From Legionella cherrii (GTDB lineage: Bacteria; Pseudomonadota; Gammaproteobacteria; Legionellales; Legionellaceae): DNA of 64,000 nt. Shown piece by piece: positions 56,197 through 64,000 of this stretch; within the stretch, counting starts at the first letter, position 1; every line of letters begins with the position of its first letter. The notes beneath the pieces were generated by a model that was not told the DNA's origin, did no database searches, and saw nothing but the letters and a program-made list of their open reading frames with translations. A program made the translations under genes and the position numbers. Location: assembly GCF_900635815.1 (NCBI RefSeq), contig NZ_LR134173.1:3256001-3320000 (forward strand), given 5' to 3'.

Positions 56197-56604
56197 CTGA
56201 GTACTTTTTTTAATGCAACACGCATCGCAGCCTTCGCGATTTACGCTGAGCTCAAACTTTATCCTTATTATAATTTTGGTTTTCATCTCGATGCTATCAC
56301 CAGTTTTTTTTGTCATATACTGCGTGCTCTATATGATTTGAGTGCATTTCTATTGCGCGTATTAATTACCCCATTTTATCTTTTAAATCCTTTTTCTTGG
56401 CCCAGTGTACCAGGTCATACCTTAAATCTTATCGATGATTTAGTGGGTTTTGCGCTCAGTGCGGTCAGTATTACCCTTCACCCTGTGATTTTTGTTCTCC
56501 GTACCTTAAGTTCCATGATTCGAGGTTATGATCAAGGAACAGATTACGATTGGGGTGGGGATAACGAAGAAGAGGATCTGGAAACGGCAATGACCATTTG
56601 CTAG
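56197..56604 (+). CDS. Membrane-associated hypothetical protein with non-ATG start
   Basis: The open frame encodes about 136 residues with two or three hydrophobic stretches (about 35-60 and 85-105) and an acidic C-terminus (GGDNEEEDLETA). AGGAGG at 56185-56190 is ideally placed for CTG 56197 (reading S-T-F-F-N after the start), with no ATG or GTG in frame nearby; ATT 56194 is the other option. No family was recognised. Confidence 0.55.
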   Translation: MSTFFNATRIAAFAIYAELKLYPYYNFGFHLDAITSFFCHILRALYDLSAFLLRVLITPFYLLNPFSWPSVPGHTLNLIDDLVGFALSAVSITLHPVIFVLRTLSSMIRGYDQGTDYDWGGDNEEEDLETAMTIC

Positions 56605-56701
56605 ATCTAAAGCACAACATCATACTCATGATGTGAGCGTGCCCGAAAATTCATTGTGATCCTATAAAATAGCGCTCGCTTTTCCGGCAAACATTCACAA
56701 A

Positions 56702-57482
56702 CTACTGCTCTACGACCTGAGTAAATGATCCTGTTCTGAGAAAACTCATAATCAATTGTCTGGTTTTTGCATTATTCATAATAAATGTATGATTGGAGTT
56801 AACAATAATTGGATCATTTTGTCCTTGTAAACGAGCTGATTCAGGAGGAACTTTCGCATCATAGCGTCCTGCTATAATTCCAATTTTAATGTTTGGCACG
56901 GGGACGCGATGTACATACGACGTTTGCTCAGAACTCAGTTCAGCCAAGGGTTTTATTGGGGAAGTAAACATAGGAAATATTTTGGAAGACAGTTGTGCCA
57001 GTTTTGAACCTTGATTTGGGGGAGCCAACATGATGAGACAACCGATTTGTTTTAATTGTTCTTGCGACCAGGTAGATAATGCCTGACGAGTAATAATTCC
57101 GCCAAGACTATGAGTTATAAAACTAACCTTCACCCCTGGGTTTTTTTTCTAATAAATTTTTAATAAATTGATTTAAAATAATTCCGTGCTCTTGAATACT
57201 GTATTTTGGAGATGGATAACTGTAGGAATAAACCTCATAGCCTTGTCTTTTCAAATAATTTTTTAATGGCCACATGCTAAGGGATGTGCGCATTAAACCA
57301 TGGATTAGCACGATGATTTCCCGATTTTGTGCCGGTTTAACTTGTGCTGCAGAAGGCGATGCATGAAGTTGCTTGCTGGTATTGGGTAATGCATATGCTT
57401 GAACCATAGCGATCATTCCAATGACCATCATTAGAATGTATCGCACAAATGGGTTGTTTTTAAAAATGGTTGTGGTAGCCAT
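56702..57482 (-). pseudogene. Alpha/beta hydrolase (lipase-like), frameshifted
   Basis: The N-terminal part has a hydrophobic export or anchor segment, the oxyanion motif VLIHGLMRTS and SYSYPSP. The second part has the nucleophile SFITHSLGG and LAPPNQGS, the PGAP1/lipase-like pattern. The two parts are in different frames. An A8 run (T8 at 57141-57148 on the plus strand) sits at the junction, and with A7 the protein reads straight through (LLEKNPGVKVSFITHSLGG). So it is a single-base frameshift or a sequencing error in one gene of about 260 residues. AGGGA precedes the ATG at 57482. Confidence 0.82.
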
Positions 57483-57775
57483 TATTTCCCTGTCTTTAAT
57501 TTTATAGGGGTCTGTCCCGATTATCCCTTATTATTTTAAGTGAATTAATATAGCAGGTTCAAAAAACTTTCCTATTAGAATAAGTACGTATTCATTTCAA
57601 AATCAAATTGCTCGACGGATTATCCTTCTCTCCCTGCTAATTTTGTGGATTTATTGTTCATATTATGGTACATGATAACAGTTCACTGTAACGTGAATAA
57701 ATCATTTTAAAAGATCTAGGTGTAAATAGTATCATTGTTCGATTCAATTAAATCCAAACCGATGAGGAGTTTATT

Positions 57776-58171
57776 ATGTTGAAAAAAGTGATTGTCGCTA
57801 CACTGTCTATTATCAATTTCTCTGTTTTTCTTCCTGCCTATGCCAATGAAGATCTGAGCTGTAAAGTTGAGGTTGCTGTTGCTACCCCACCGGTGCAATT
57901 TGATCAAAATGTAGCATTTAATGTCACTAATGAATTCGGACTCAGCAAATCACTTACCCTGCTCGGAGGCAAAGCACCTCAATTTATCGATAAACTACCT
58001 TGTTCTCCGGCGCCTTTAACCATCAGTGCCACCTTATACTCAACTCCAACTCATTCTTTGTTACAAGGACCGATAATTGGTCAATGTGTTTTAAAAGCAG
58101 GACAAGTCATGTTAAATGGTTCAGATAATAGTGTTTCTGTAGTATTTCCTTATGATTTTAATTGCAATTAA
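57776..58171 (+). CDS. Secreted hypothetical protein
   Basis: This 131-residue protein has a signal peptide (cleavage after AYA, about residue 23) and a beta-rich mature part with four cysteines (DLSCKVE, LPCSPAP, GQCVLKAG, FNCN) likely forming disulfides. No family was recognised. GATGAGGAG precedes the ATG. It follows a 293-bp non-coding region shared with the divergent hydrolase gene. Confidence 0.65.
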   Translation: MLKKVIVATLSIINFSVFLPAYANEDLSCKVEVAVATPPVQFDQNVAFNVTNEFGLSKSLTLLGGKAPQFIDKLPCSPAPLTISATLYSTPTHSLLQGPIIGQCVLKAGQVMLNGSDNSVSVVFPYDFNCN

Positions 58172-58290
58172 GGTAGGGAATTTTCCTTCTCCCCTGTTCT
58201 CGTCATTCCGAAGAAAGCGAGAGAGACTCATACTGGTGACACAATGAGAAGAGCGCTCGTTGGTTCGGGGATTGATGGCAGCTGATGAGC

Positions 58291-58329
58291 CCTCACCCCT
58301 GCCCCTCTTCCACAAGCAGGAGAGGGGAT
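58291..58329. repeat. CTCACCC-type intergenic repeat
   Basis: CCCTCACCCCTGCCCCTC followed by a short loop and GGAGAGGGG forms an imperfect hairpin between convergent genes ending at 58171 and 58357. It is related to the elements at 42154 and 62093. Confidence 0.6.
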
Positions 58330-58356
58330 TTTAACTTCAGGGCAAGAGTTAAGAAT

Positions 58357-58992
58357 TTATAATGTGTTATCATCTCTCTTACAACGCATTCCCCAACGCG
58401 CTCCTACACAAGTAAAGATAGCTCCTAAGAAAAAGAGCGTGAACATAATAAATGCCCCGGAGGTCATATTAGCGGGAGTCACATTAACCTCTACCACCGC
58501 TTCATTTTGACCATTTTTCATTGCAGAGGAAATTTTGGTAGTACCCATCGGAGTTGAAATTTGATTTACTGTAACTGGAACTGCGACGACAGTACGGGAA
58601 ATAGAATTGGTATAGGTTGCTACGGATTGGCTTAACAGTCCTATCAATACAGCGCCTAAAATTAATGCCATAACCCAGGTAATAAAGCCATAAATCATTC
58701 CCAGATTACGTTCAGGACAATACAAGCGGCCCAAATAACCAGCAGTATATCCTGCAACAAGCGAAGAAATCACAACACCTATGATAATTCCCAACATTCC
58801 GCCAACGACGACTATAATTGAGCCATTACTCATAGTTTTAAAGGCACTTAGTCCTATAGCAATTCCGAAGAGATTCAATAAAAAACTGAGACCTAATGCA
58901 GTTAATGCGCCAGCAACAACTGCTGTCCAAGAAATGCGTTTATTGGGATGTATGTGGCAATGTTCTCGAACCGATGAATTTTCACTTACCAT
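58357..58992 (-). CDS. Conserved four-helix membrane protein
   Basis: This 211-residue protein has about four membrane helices (near 22-44, 58-82, 100-122 and 178-198) rich in Gly, and one larger periplasmic loop between helices 3 and 4 (Thr/Val/Ser-rich). The N-terminal RISWTAVVAGALTALGLSF is typical of a widespread, uncharacterised membrane protein family. GGAG precedes the ATG at 58992. No function is assigned. Confidence 0.7.
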   Translation of the reverse strand: MVSENSSVREHCHIHPNKRISWTAVVAGALTALGLSFLLNLFGIAIGLSAFKTMSNGSIIVVVGGMLGIIIGVVISSLVAGYTAGYLGRLYCPERNLGMIYGFITWVMALILGAVLIGLLSQSVATYTNSISRTVVAVPVTVNQISTPMGTTKISSAMKNGQNEAVVEVNVTPANMTSGAFIMFTLFFLGAIFTCVGARWGMRCKRDDNTL

Positions 58993-59229
58993 TTGAATCT
59001 CCTTATTTCATGATGAATATGCGGTTGGGGGAATTATATTTGAAGTTTGCTCTTTCGGCTGTTGCTTCAACTAATATGAATTTTATAGGCTCAGTTTGCA
59101 TTTCTACCCTCTTGGCCAAACCGACCCCTAGTACAGGTAATTATTTTTACTAAAAAATTAACCCATATATTTATATTTTTCAAGAGCATAACCTCTCTTC
59201 TAGAGAGGGTGGTAAGCCCTTAACCTCAT

Positions 59230-60084
59230 CTAAGGCTCAGCGATTTGATCTATATTTCGTGCAATATTTTTTGCGATAGCAGTTAAGGGTAAATCGTTAT
59301 CTTCCTTACCAAAAGGTTCTTCCAAGTCCTCAGATAAAATTTCCAAACCCAATAAAATATATACAATCATAACCATCATCGGGATAATCATAAATCCGAA
59401 TGTATCTACCCAACCAAAGGGGAACATAATGGCATAAAAAAGTAATGCCTGTTTTACAAAAAAGGCAAAGGCAGGCGGGACATGGGTATTTGCGATTCGT
59501 TCACACCCCCCAGCCATATCAATCAAATTGGCCATATGACTGTCCAAAACCAGATATTGTTCCAGAGTTAATTTATTTTCTTGGCGGAGCTGATTCAGCA
59601 TACGATACATTTTTTTAGTGACTAACAGGACCGGATGCTTTCCCTCAAATTCATGAATGCACAAGGAAAGCAACTCTGTTTGAACCTCTCTACTGTCTTT
59701 TCGTAAATGGGCTTTAATAATAGCCGGTAATTTTTTCAACAACTCATAAAACTCAGGATATTCCTGCAAACCCAGATAAGTATCGAATTTTAGACCTAAA
59801 TTTCGACAATTATTTACAATTGAACCCCATAAAACTCTTCCCTCCCACCAACGTGAATAACTGGTGTTTACTCGAAAACCAATGACGATAGTCAGGATAA
59901 AGCTAAAAATCAGATGAAATTGACCTAAATTATAACGAGTGGCATTTTCAAAAAAATAAGCAATTATTACCGCATAGATAACAATAATGATGGTTATGGG
60001 TAATAATTTTCGAAAAACTTTTTCTTTGTAAAACAAGAAAAGATGAGGAATCCACGTTAAAAGATTATATGTTCTCAGTTTCAT
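59230..60084 (-). CDS. Bestrophin-family channel protein
   Basis: This 284-residue membrane protein of the bestrophin/UPF0187 (YneE) family has four hydrophobic helices and the family signature GFRVNTSYSRWWEGRVLWG, with late FGWVDTFGFMIIPM. Bacterial homologues form pentameric ion channels. The start was set at ATG 60084, which has AGGGAAG upstream and gives the usual N-terminus (MKLRTYN); an in-frame ATG at 60156 would add 24 residues. It is divergent from the S1P lyase gene. Confidence 0.87.
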   Translation of the reverse strand: MKLRTYNLLTWIPHLFLFYKEKVFRKLLPITIIIVIYAVIIAYFFENATRYNLGQFHLIFSFILTIVIGFRVNTSYSRWWEGRVLWGSIVNNCRNLGLKFDTYLGLQEYPEFYELLKKLPAIIKAHLRKDSREVQTELLSLCIHEFEGKHPVLLVTKKMYRMLNQLRQENKLTLEQYLVLDSHMANLIDMAGGCERIANTHVPPAFAFFVKQALLFYAIMFPFGWVDTFGFMIIPMMVMIVYILLGLEILSEDLEEPFGKEDNDLPLTAIAKNIARNIDQIAEP

Positions 60085-60212
60085 CAATGCTTCCCTACAT
60101 AAAAAATACAGTGTAACGTGACTGTTATCTCGAAGCAAAGTCTTAGATCGTGACATGAATTATTAAAAGAGTTTAATATGCTCATCCGATTTAAATAAAA
60201 GGATGTATCATT

Positions 60213-62006
60213 ATGTTGACTTATATTACTCAACTCTTAAGCAGTGGGCTTGAAGGATTTGATGAAACGTTTAAAGACACTCCAGCCCATCAGCTCGTTT
60301 TTGCTACTGCAGCGCTTTTTTTTCTTTGGCAACAATACCCCGCAATAGCTCAAGCTTATCGCTCCCGAAATAATACAACTTACAAACAACGTGTGATTGA
60401 TGTCGTCTATAGTTTGGGTAAAAATTTACCACAAGTAAAAGCCTATCTCGATAAAGAACTGAACAAGGATCTCCAAAGCACCAAAGACAAATTAAAGGAA
60501 TTACGTGCTCAGATGGCGTTACAGGATAAGATTCCTGAAGAAAGCACTTCACCAGGTTTGATTTTAAAAGAATTTGGCATCAATCCAGAGGAATGTCTTT
60601 TTAATTTTGCTGACGTGAAAGATAACGATAAGGCAAGACAATTTACGGTCCAACAAGGAGATGGTCAGGATTCAGGTGCACTTTATGCAGTTCATCCTCA
60701 AGAACTTACAGAATTACTCAAGGAAGTGTATGCTAAAACCGCTTTAACCAATCCTTTACATGACAAATGGCCACGCATTATTGCCATGCAGGCTGAGATT
60801 ATTCGCTGGTGCCAGGAATTATTTGGTGGTTCTAAAGAAGGTTATGGACTCATCACACATGGCGGTTCGACAAGCATTATTGAAGCAATGGCTGCCTATG
60901 TCATTCACGCTCGAGCCAAAGGAATTAAACAACCTGAGATCGTAGTACCTGAAACCGCGCATGCCGCTTTTAAAAAAGCAGCAGATTTGACCGGAGCCCG
61001 ACTGATTATAGTTCCAGTCGATCCTAAAACCGGCGCAGTTACTGCAAATGAAATGAGAAAATACATTTCCAGCAATACGGCCGTACTAGTTGGCTCAGCA
61101 CCATCCTTTATGAATGGAATTAATGATCCTATCGAGGAATTAGGACAATTAGCTCAAGAAAAAGGAGTTCCATTTCACGTCGATGCCTGCTTAGGCGGGT
61201 TTTTAACCGCATTTCTAGATACTTCAAAAAAGCCTATGGATTTTCGCGTTAAGGGAGTAACTTCCATTTCAGCAGATTTACATAAGTATGGTTGCTGTCC
61301 GAAAGGAACCTCTGTATGTCTATTTAGCGAAGACTCTCCAGCTTTATCCGTATACGCTGCCTTGAACTGGTCTGGCGGGCTTTATACTACTCCGGGTATT
61401 TTAGATGGCTCAACCAGTGGTGCCCGCGTTGCAGAAATATATGCCACATTGTCATACTACGGCCGTCAAAAGTATCAGGAAATTTCGGAAAATATTGTAG
61501 CCCTGCGCCAACGACTGCAAAATAAAATTGAAGAATTATACACACCTAATGAATCAGGAATGCGAGACGTCACTATTTTTGGAAATCCTCAATGGTCCAT
61601 ATTGGGTTTCCGTAGTGATACATTAAATCCCCATTTTATTGCAGATGAGTTAGAAAAGCGGGGTTGGAAACTTAATCTATTACAAAAACCCGATGGTTTT
61701 CATTTATGTTTAACCCATGTGCATACACTGGTTGAGCACTTTGAGGAGAAATTTATTAGCGATCTTGGTGAAGCGATAACTGCAGTAAAGCAATATCCTG
61801 CTGATAAAAAACCTACCGGAAATGTTAAAGTGTATGGCACCATCGGAATGCTACCCACCGCCGTACAAGAAATGGTATGCAGGCAATATCAAAGAGCTCG
61901 CCTTTATTATGAAGCGACATGTACTAAGTTAGGATTTTTTGCCTCCAGCAGTAAACAAGAAATTAAAGAGGATGGGCAGGAAGTTAAGAACGAGCTCGTT
62001 TTATAA
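60213..62006 (+). CDS. legS2: Sphingosine-1-phosphate lyase, LegS2/LpSPL type
   Basis: This 597-residue PLP enzyme cleaves sphingosine 1-phosphate to an aldehyde and phosphoethanolamine, and closely follows eukaryotic SGPL1. It has an N-terminal hydrophobic segment (about 28-45), [21 protein letters not shown], and the Schiff-base Lys358 in [14 protein letters not shown]. In L. pneumophila the homologue is a Dot/Icm effector that alters host sphingolipids and autophagy. The C-terminal 20 residues are Glu-rich ([14 protein letters not shown]), consistent with an E-block export signal. A eukaryotic origin by transfer is the accepted view for this family. Confidence 0.92.
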   Translation: MLTYITQLLSSGLEGFDETFKDTPAHQLVFATAALFFLWQQYPAIAQAYRSRNNTTYKQRVIDVVYSLGKNLPQVKAYLDKELNKDLQSTKDKLKELRAQMALQDKIPEESTSPGLILKEFGINPEECLFNFADVKDNDKARQFTVQQGDGQDSGALYAVHPQELTELLKEVYAKTALTNPLHDKWPRIIAMQAEIIRWCQELFGGSKEGYGLITHGGSTSIIEAMAAYVIHARAKGIKQPEIVVPETAHAAFKKAADLTGARLIIVPVDPKTGAVTANEMRKYISSNTAVLVGSAPSFMNGINDPIEELGQLAQEKGVPFHVDACLGGFLTAFLDTSKKPMDFRVKGVTSISADLHKYGCCPKGTSVCLFSEDSPALSVYAALNWSGGLYTTPGILDGSTSGARVAEIYATLSYYGRQKYQEISENIVALRQRLQNKIEELYTPNESGMRDVTIFGNPQWSILGFRSDTLNPHFIADELEKRGWKLNLLQKPDGFHLCLTHVHTLVEHFEEKFISDLGEAITAVKQYPADKKPTGNVKVYGTIGMLPTAVQEMVCRQYQRARLYYEATCTKLGFFASSSKQEIKEDGQEVKNELVL

Positions 62007-62032
62007 TTAGTGTTTGGGATAAATGGAGGAGT

Positions 62033-62132
62033 CCCTCATCCGCCCTAGCGGGCACCTTCTCCCCTATGGGGAGAAAGGATTCAAAAACAGATTCCCCTCT
62101 CCCAGCGATGGGAGAGGGGCCAGGGGTGAGGG
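62033..62132. repeat. Composite CTCATCC/CTCTCCC intergenic repeat
   Basis: Two hairpins sit side by side between convergent genes. The first (62033-62077) holds CGCCCTAGCGGGC and CTTCTCCCCTATGGGGAGAAAG. The second (62093-62132) is CCCCTCTCCCAGCGATGGGA then GAGGGGCC..GGGGTGAGGG. These are REP-like intergenic repeats and probably help end both transcripts. Confidence 0.7.
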
Positions 62133-62137
62133 TTAAG

Positions 62138-63238
62138 TTATGCCCATTGTCGGATTTTATTTTCCACTTCCAACGATAATGCTCGGTGAGCCATATCAGT
62201 AGGATGAACTGAATCGGCAAAAAGATAATTGTTTGAAGTTTGCTGACATAAAATAGCCAATGGAGCAGTACAAACTGGATCTGTAACATTCTGAAATAAG
62301 AAAGGTACACCACTTACGACTGTTGGCTCTCCTGCTTCCGCATTTAGGATTAGATTGTCCAAAGCCATATAAGTATCAAAATATAAAATCTTGACTTCAT
62401 GACGCTTATAACGCTTCACAATAGCACCCAGCTTTTGATTTAACAGTGAATCAAACATATAGCTGAGATTTTTTATATTTCCAGGAAGCGATGGATCCCC
62501 TATTGTTACAGCCAGTCGAGTGATAAATGGGGTAACACCGATGTTAGGCAAAGATAGGACTACAATTCTTTTTGCACCCCTTGCTGCAAGTGCTTCAACC
62601 TGTTGGACAATCTGGGTTGTGGTCACGTCGATCAACTGCATAAACGCAATGGGATTAAGTTGTGACGAAATACCAAAAAGCATGTCATTTGCACCGGACC
62701 AAATGAAGTACATTGCTTTAGGATCCAGTACTTTTGGTGCGGTAGATAAATAATTTTGAACTTGTCGTTGAACGGATGGAGCCCAATAAAAATTAATGCC
62801 AGGTTCCGCTACAGTTCTAGCTCCCCCACATGCATAATTAAACCCATTAAGCGGCACAACTGGTGGTGCTGGAGGACGGGTTGGATCAACAAAGATAGGC
62901 GTTGTATTGTTGGTCATCTTATCATCAAGTGATGGGAATAAAGTACCAGGGGGAAGAAGAGGAACACCCAAGATATCATGAGCAACATACTGAGACCAGG
63001 TATAGCCGTCAAAGGTTGTGAAGGTAGGTGCTTTATCAGGAATTCCATTTATAAGCGTAAATGTATTATTAAAGCCGCTATCCGTTAAACTATCACCAAA
63101 AAACACCATTTGGCTAATTTCATTAAATGGAACTGCCTGCGCGATATTGGACAAAGTACAGCATAACGAAAACATACCAACCAGCACCGTCAATTTTGTT
63201 TTGGCATGTAATATCATTTTTCTAATTTTGGCTAACAT
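62138..63238 (-). CDS. Secreted GDSL (SGNH) lipase, PlaA-like lysophospholipase
   Basis: This 366-residue precursor has a signal peptide (to about residue 35), catalytic Ser50 in FFGDSLTDSG, the oxyanion Gly of ACGGAR, Asn in WSGANDML, and Asp342/His345 in FADSVHPTDMAH, all four SGNH blocks. Legionella PlaA, PlaC and PlaD are such secreted phospholipases/acyltransferases; which subtype this is cannot be fixed. AAGGAG at 8 bp supports ATG 63238. It lies 22 bp after a FadL-type gene on the same strand, suggesting lipid release plus fatty-acid uptake. Confidence 0.88.
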   Translation of the reverse strand: MLAKIRKMILHAKTKLTVLVGMFSLCCTLSNIAQAVPFNEISQMVFFGDSLTDSGFNNTFTLINGIPDKAPTFTTFDGYTWSQYVAHDILGVPLLPPGTLFPSLDDKMTNNTTPIFVDPTRPPAPPVVPLNGFNYACGGARTVAEPGINFYWAPSVQRQVQNYLSTAPKVLDPKAMYFIWSGANDMLFGISSQLNPIAFMQLIDVTTTQIVQQVEALAARGAKRIVVLSLPNIGVTPFITRLAVTIGDPSLPGNIKNLSYMFDSLLNQKLGAIVKRYKRHEVKILYFDTYMALDNLILNAEAGEPTVVSGVPFLFQNVTDPVCTAPLAILCQQTSNNYLFADSVHPTDMAHRALSLEVENKIRQWA

Positions 63239-63260
63239 TAAATTATCTCCTTATATGGCC

Positions 63261-64000
63261 TTAGCAACTGTAACGTAGTCCCAGTGATACGATATTATTG
63301 GTTCCTTTATAATCAGCGCTGACCTGATTAATTTCTAATGGTGCGACCAAGCCAGGAACACCTTCATTAACCTGAGTGATGTTCACAGATTGCTTGTGAA
63401 TAAAAATGTGCGAATAAGCTCCATCAATAGAGAAATGGTCATTTACCAAATAACTCAATCCAAAATTTAACCAATATTGATCGGAGTCAGGCATAAGTGG
63501 AGTACGGTTTTGAGAATCTATCGGCGACTGATCCCAGGCAAATCCGCCACGCAGCGTCAAAGCAGAGTTGTAACGATAATCAGCACCTAACGATCCGAAA
63601 AAGGTATTGTGCCATTTCATCGGAACAACATAAACGGTCTCAAAGGCATCTGGGGTTGAAACAACAATATCACCTAAATAATCCCAGAAGTTCACTTGTG
63701 CTGTTGCTTTAAGCGTCCACTCATTGATATCACGAGCAAGACCAATGATTAATACACCGGGAGTTCTCAGCGTATTGCTCACAGAGGTTTCAGTATTAAA
63801 CAAAAAAGTCGTTGCAGGCGAAGGAACAATATCACCAATAATCGTATATTGTTCGCCATGACCACTCAGTTTGGTAGAGATTTCTGAACGATAGCTCAAC
63901 CCGATACGAGTAAATTGGTCCATCTGATATAAGGCACCCACGGTATAGCCATAACCCCAGCCATCACTCTTCAAATGAGTTGGTTCTGTGGCTGCAATCA
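63261..64000 (-). CDS. FadL/OmpP1-type outer membrane protein, partial
   Basis: Only the C-terminal part (about 245 residues) is in the window; the frame runs open past 64000. It is a beta-barrel with alternating hydrophobic strands (IGLSYRSEI, LTLRGGFAWD, YWLNFGLSYLVNDHFSIDGAYSH) and ends in a terminal strand VSLGLRYSC. These match FadL/TodX transporters for long-chain fatty acids or hydrophobic compounds. It is upstream of and probably cotranscribed with the GDSL lipase. Confidence 0.82.
   Translation of the reverse strand, partial: IAATEPTHLKSDGWGYGYTVGALYQMDQFTRIGLSYRSEISTKLSGHGEQYTIIGDIVPSPATTFLFNTETSVSNTLRTPGVLIIGLARDINEWTLKATAQVNFWDYLGDIVVSTPDAFETVYVVPMKWHNTFFGSLGADYRYNSALTLRGGFAWDQSPIDSQNRTPLMPDSDQYWLNFGLSYLVNDHFSIDGAYSHIFIHKQSVNITQVNEGVPGLVAPLEINQVSADYKGTNNIVSLGLRYSC

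Noticed and set aside
56086..56316. A 76-residue reverse frame opposite the CTG-start gene
   Set aside because: Overlaps the better-supported forward gene, with no ribosome site or family match.
1..64000. CRISPR arrays, phage modules or toxin-antitoxin pairs
   Set aside because: No regularly spaced direct repeats, integrase/capsid genes, or classic paired small genes were found; the zeta-like domain is inside a giant protein, not a TA operon.

Overview
The window reads as chromosomal DNA of a Legionella-type gammaproteobacterium (Legionella or Fluoribacter). It is AT-rich. It encodes a eukaryotic-type sphingosine-1-phosphate lyase of the LegS2 type, a GDSL lysophospholipase next to a FadL-type porin, polyhydroxybutyrate genes, and several large lone proteins with Dot/Icm-effector traits such as acidic C-termini, coiled coils and eukaryotic-like or toxin-like domains. 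No plasmid or phage module, rRNA or CRISPR array was seen. The species is not resolved.

Layout. 1-10.8 kb: a DUF945 protein, a probable tRNA-dependent cyclodipeptide synthase with a long C-terminal extension, a frameshifted PAS hybrid histidine kinase, an alcohol dehydrogenase, ArgE and an acyl-CoA synthetase. 10.9-20.5 kb: an 843-residue coiled-coil effector candidate, tRNA-Lys(CTT), a divergent MFS/Lrp pair, a natural fusion of a flavin oxidoreductase with a patatin lipase, a membrane HExxH protein, and a Nudix gene overlapping a duplicated zinc-ribbon protein. 20.7-25.0 kb: a fusaric/aromatic-acid-type efflux operon (OMF, MFP and FUSC split in two). 25-31.3 kb: a FixJ-like regulator, PhaB, a MITE-like element, an atypical-kinase-like protein, PHB depolymerase and HdeD. 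31.5-38.4 kb: an MCP, a truncated HAD gene beside an IS3-type remnant, a Lys/Orn/Arg decarboxylase and small accessory proteins. 38.6-42.1 kb: MFS and LuxR-solo genes overlap, and a GH18 chitinase follows, preceded by a tandem 21-bp-spaced operator-like repeat. 42.3-51.1 kb: a metal/redox efflux island (P1B ATPase, TolC, RND pump, DUF2892, SixA, UspA) that is decaying. DUF302 and SQR-type genes are remnants and no membrane fusion protein gene is present. 51.2-56.6 kb: a 1405-residue protein combining an ADP-ribosyltransferase-like region and a zeta-toxin-like P-loop kinase, plus two small proteins. 56.7-64 kb: a frameshifted lipase-like hydrolase, membrane proteins, bestrophin, S1P lyase, GDSL lipase and a partial FadL.

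How it works together. Core metabolism (ArgE, PHB turnover, amino-acid decarboxylation) is interleaved with envelope transport and single-gene host-interaction candidates, a mosaic layout typical of Legionella. Short inverted repeats of two or three families (GTCATCC-type and CTCACCC-type) sit mostly between convergent genes. Two genes are broken by single extra bases in A homopolymers, so sequencing error must be excluded there. The items most worth following up are the cyclodipeptide synthase with its extension, the ART/zeta protein, the oxidoreductase-patatin fusion, the kinase-like protein, and the LuxR/chitinase operator.
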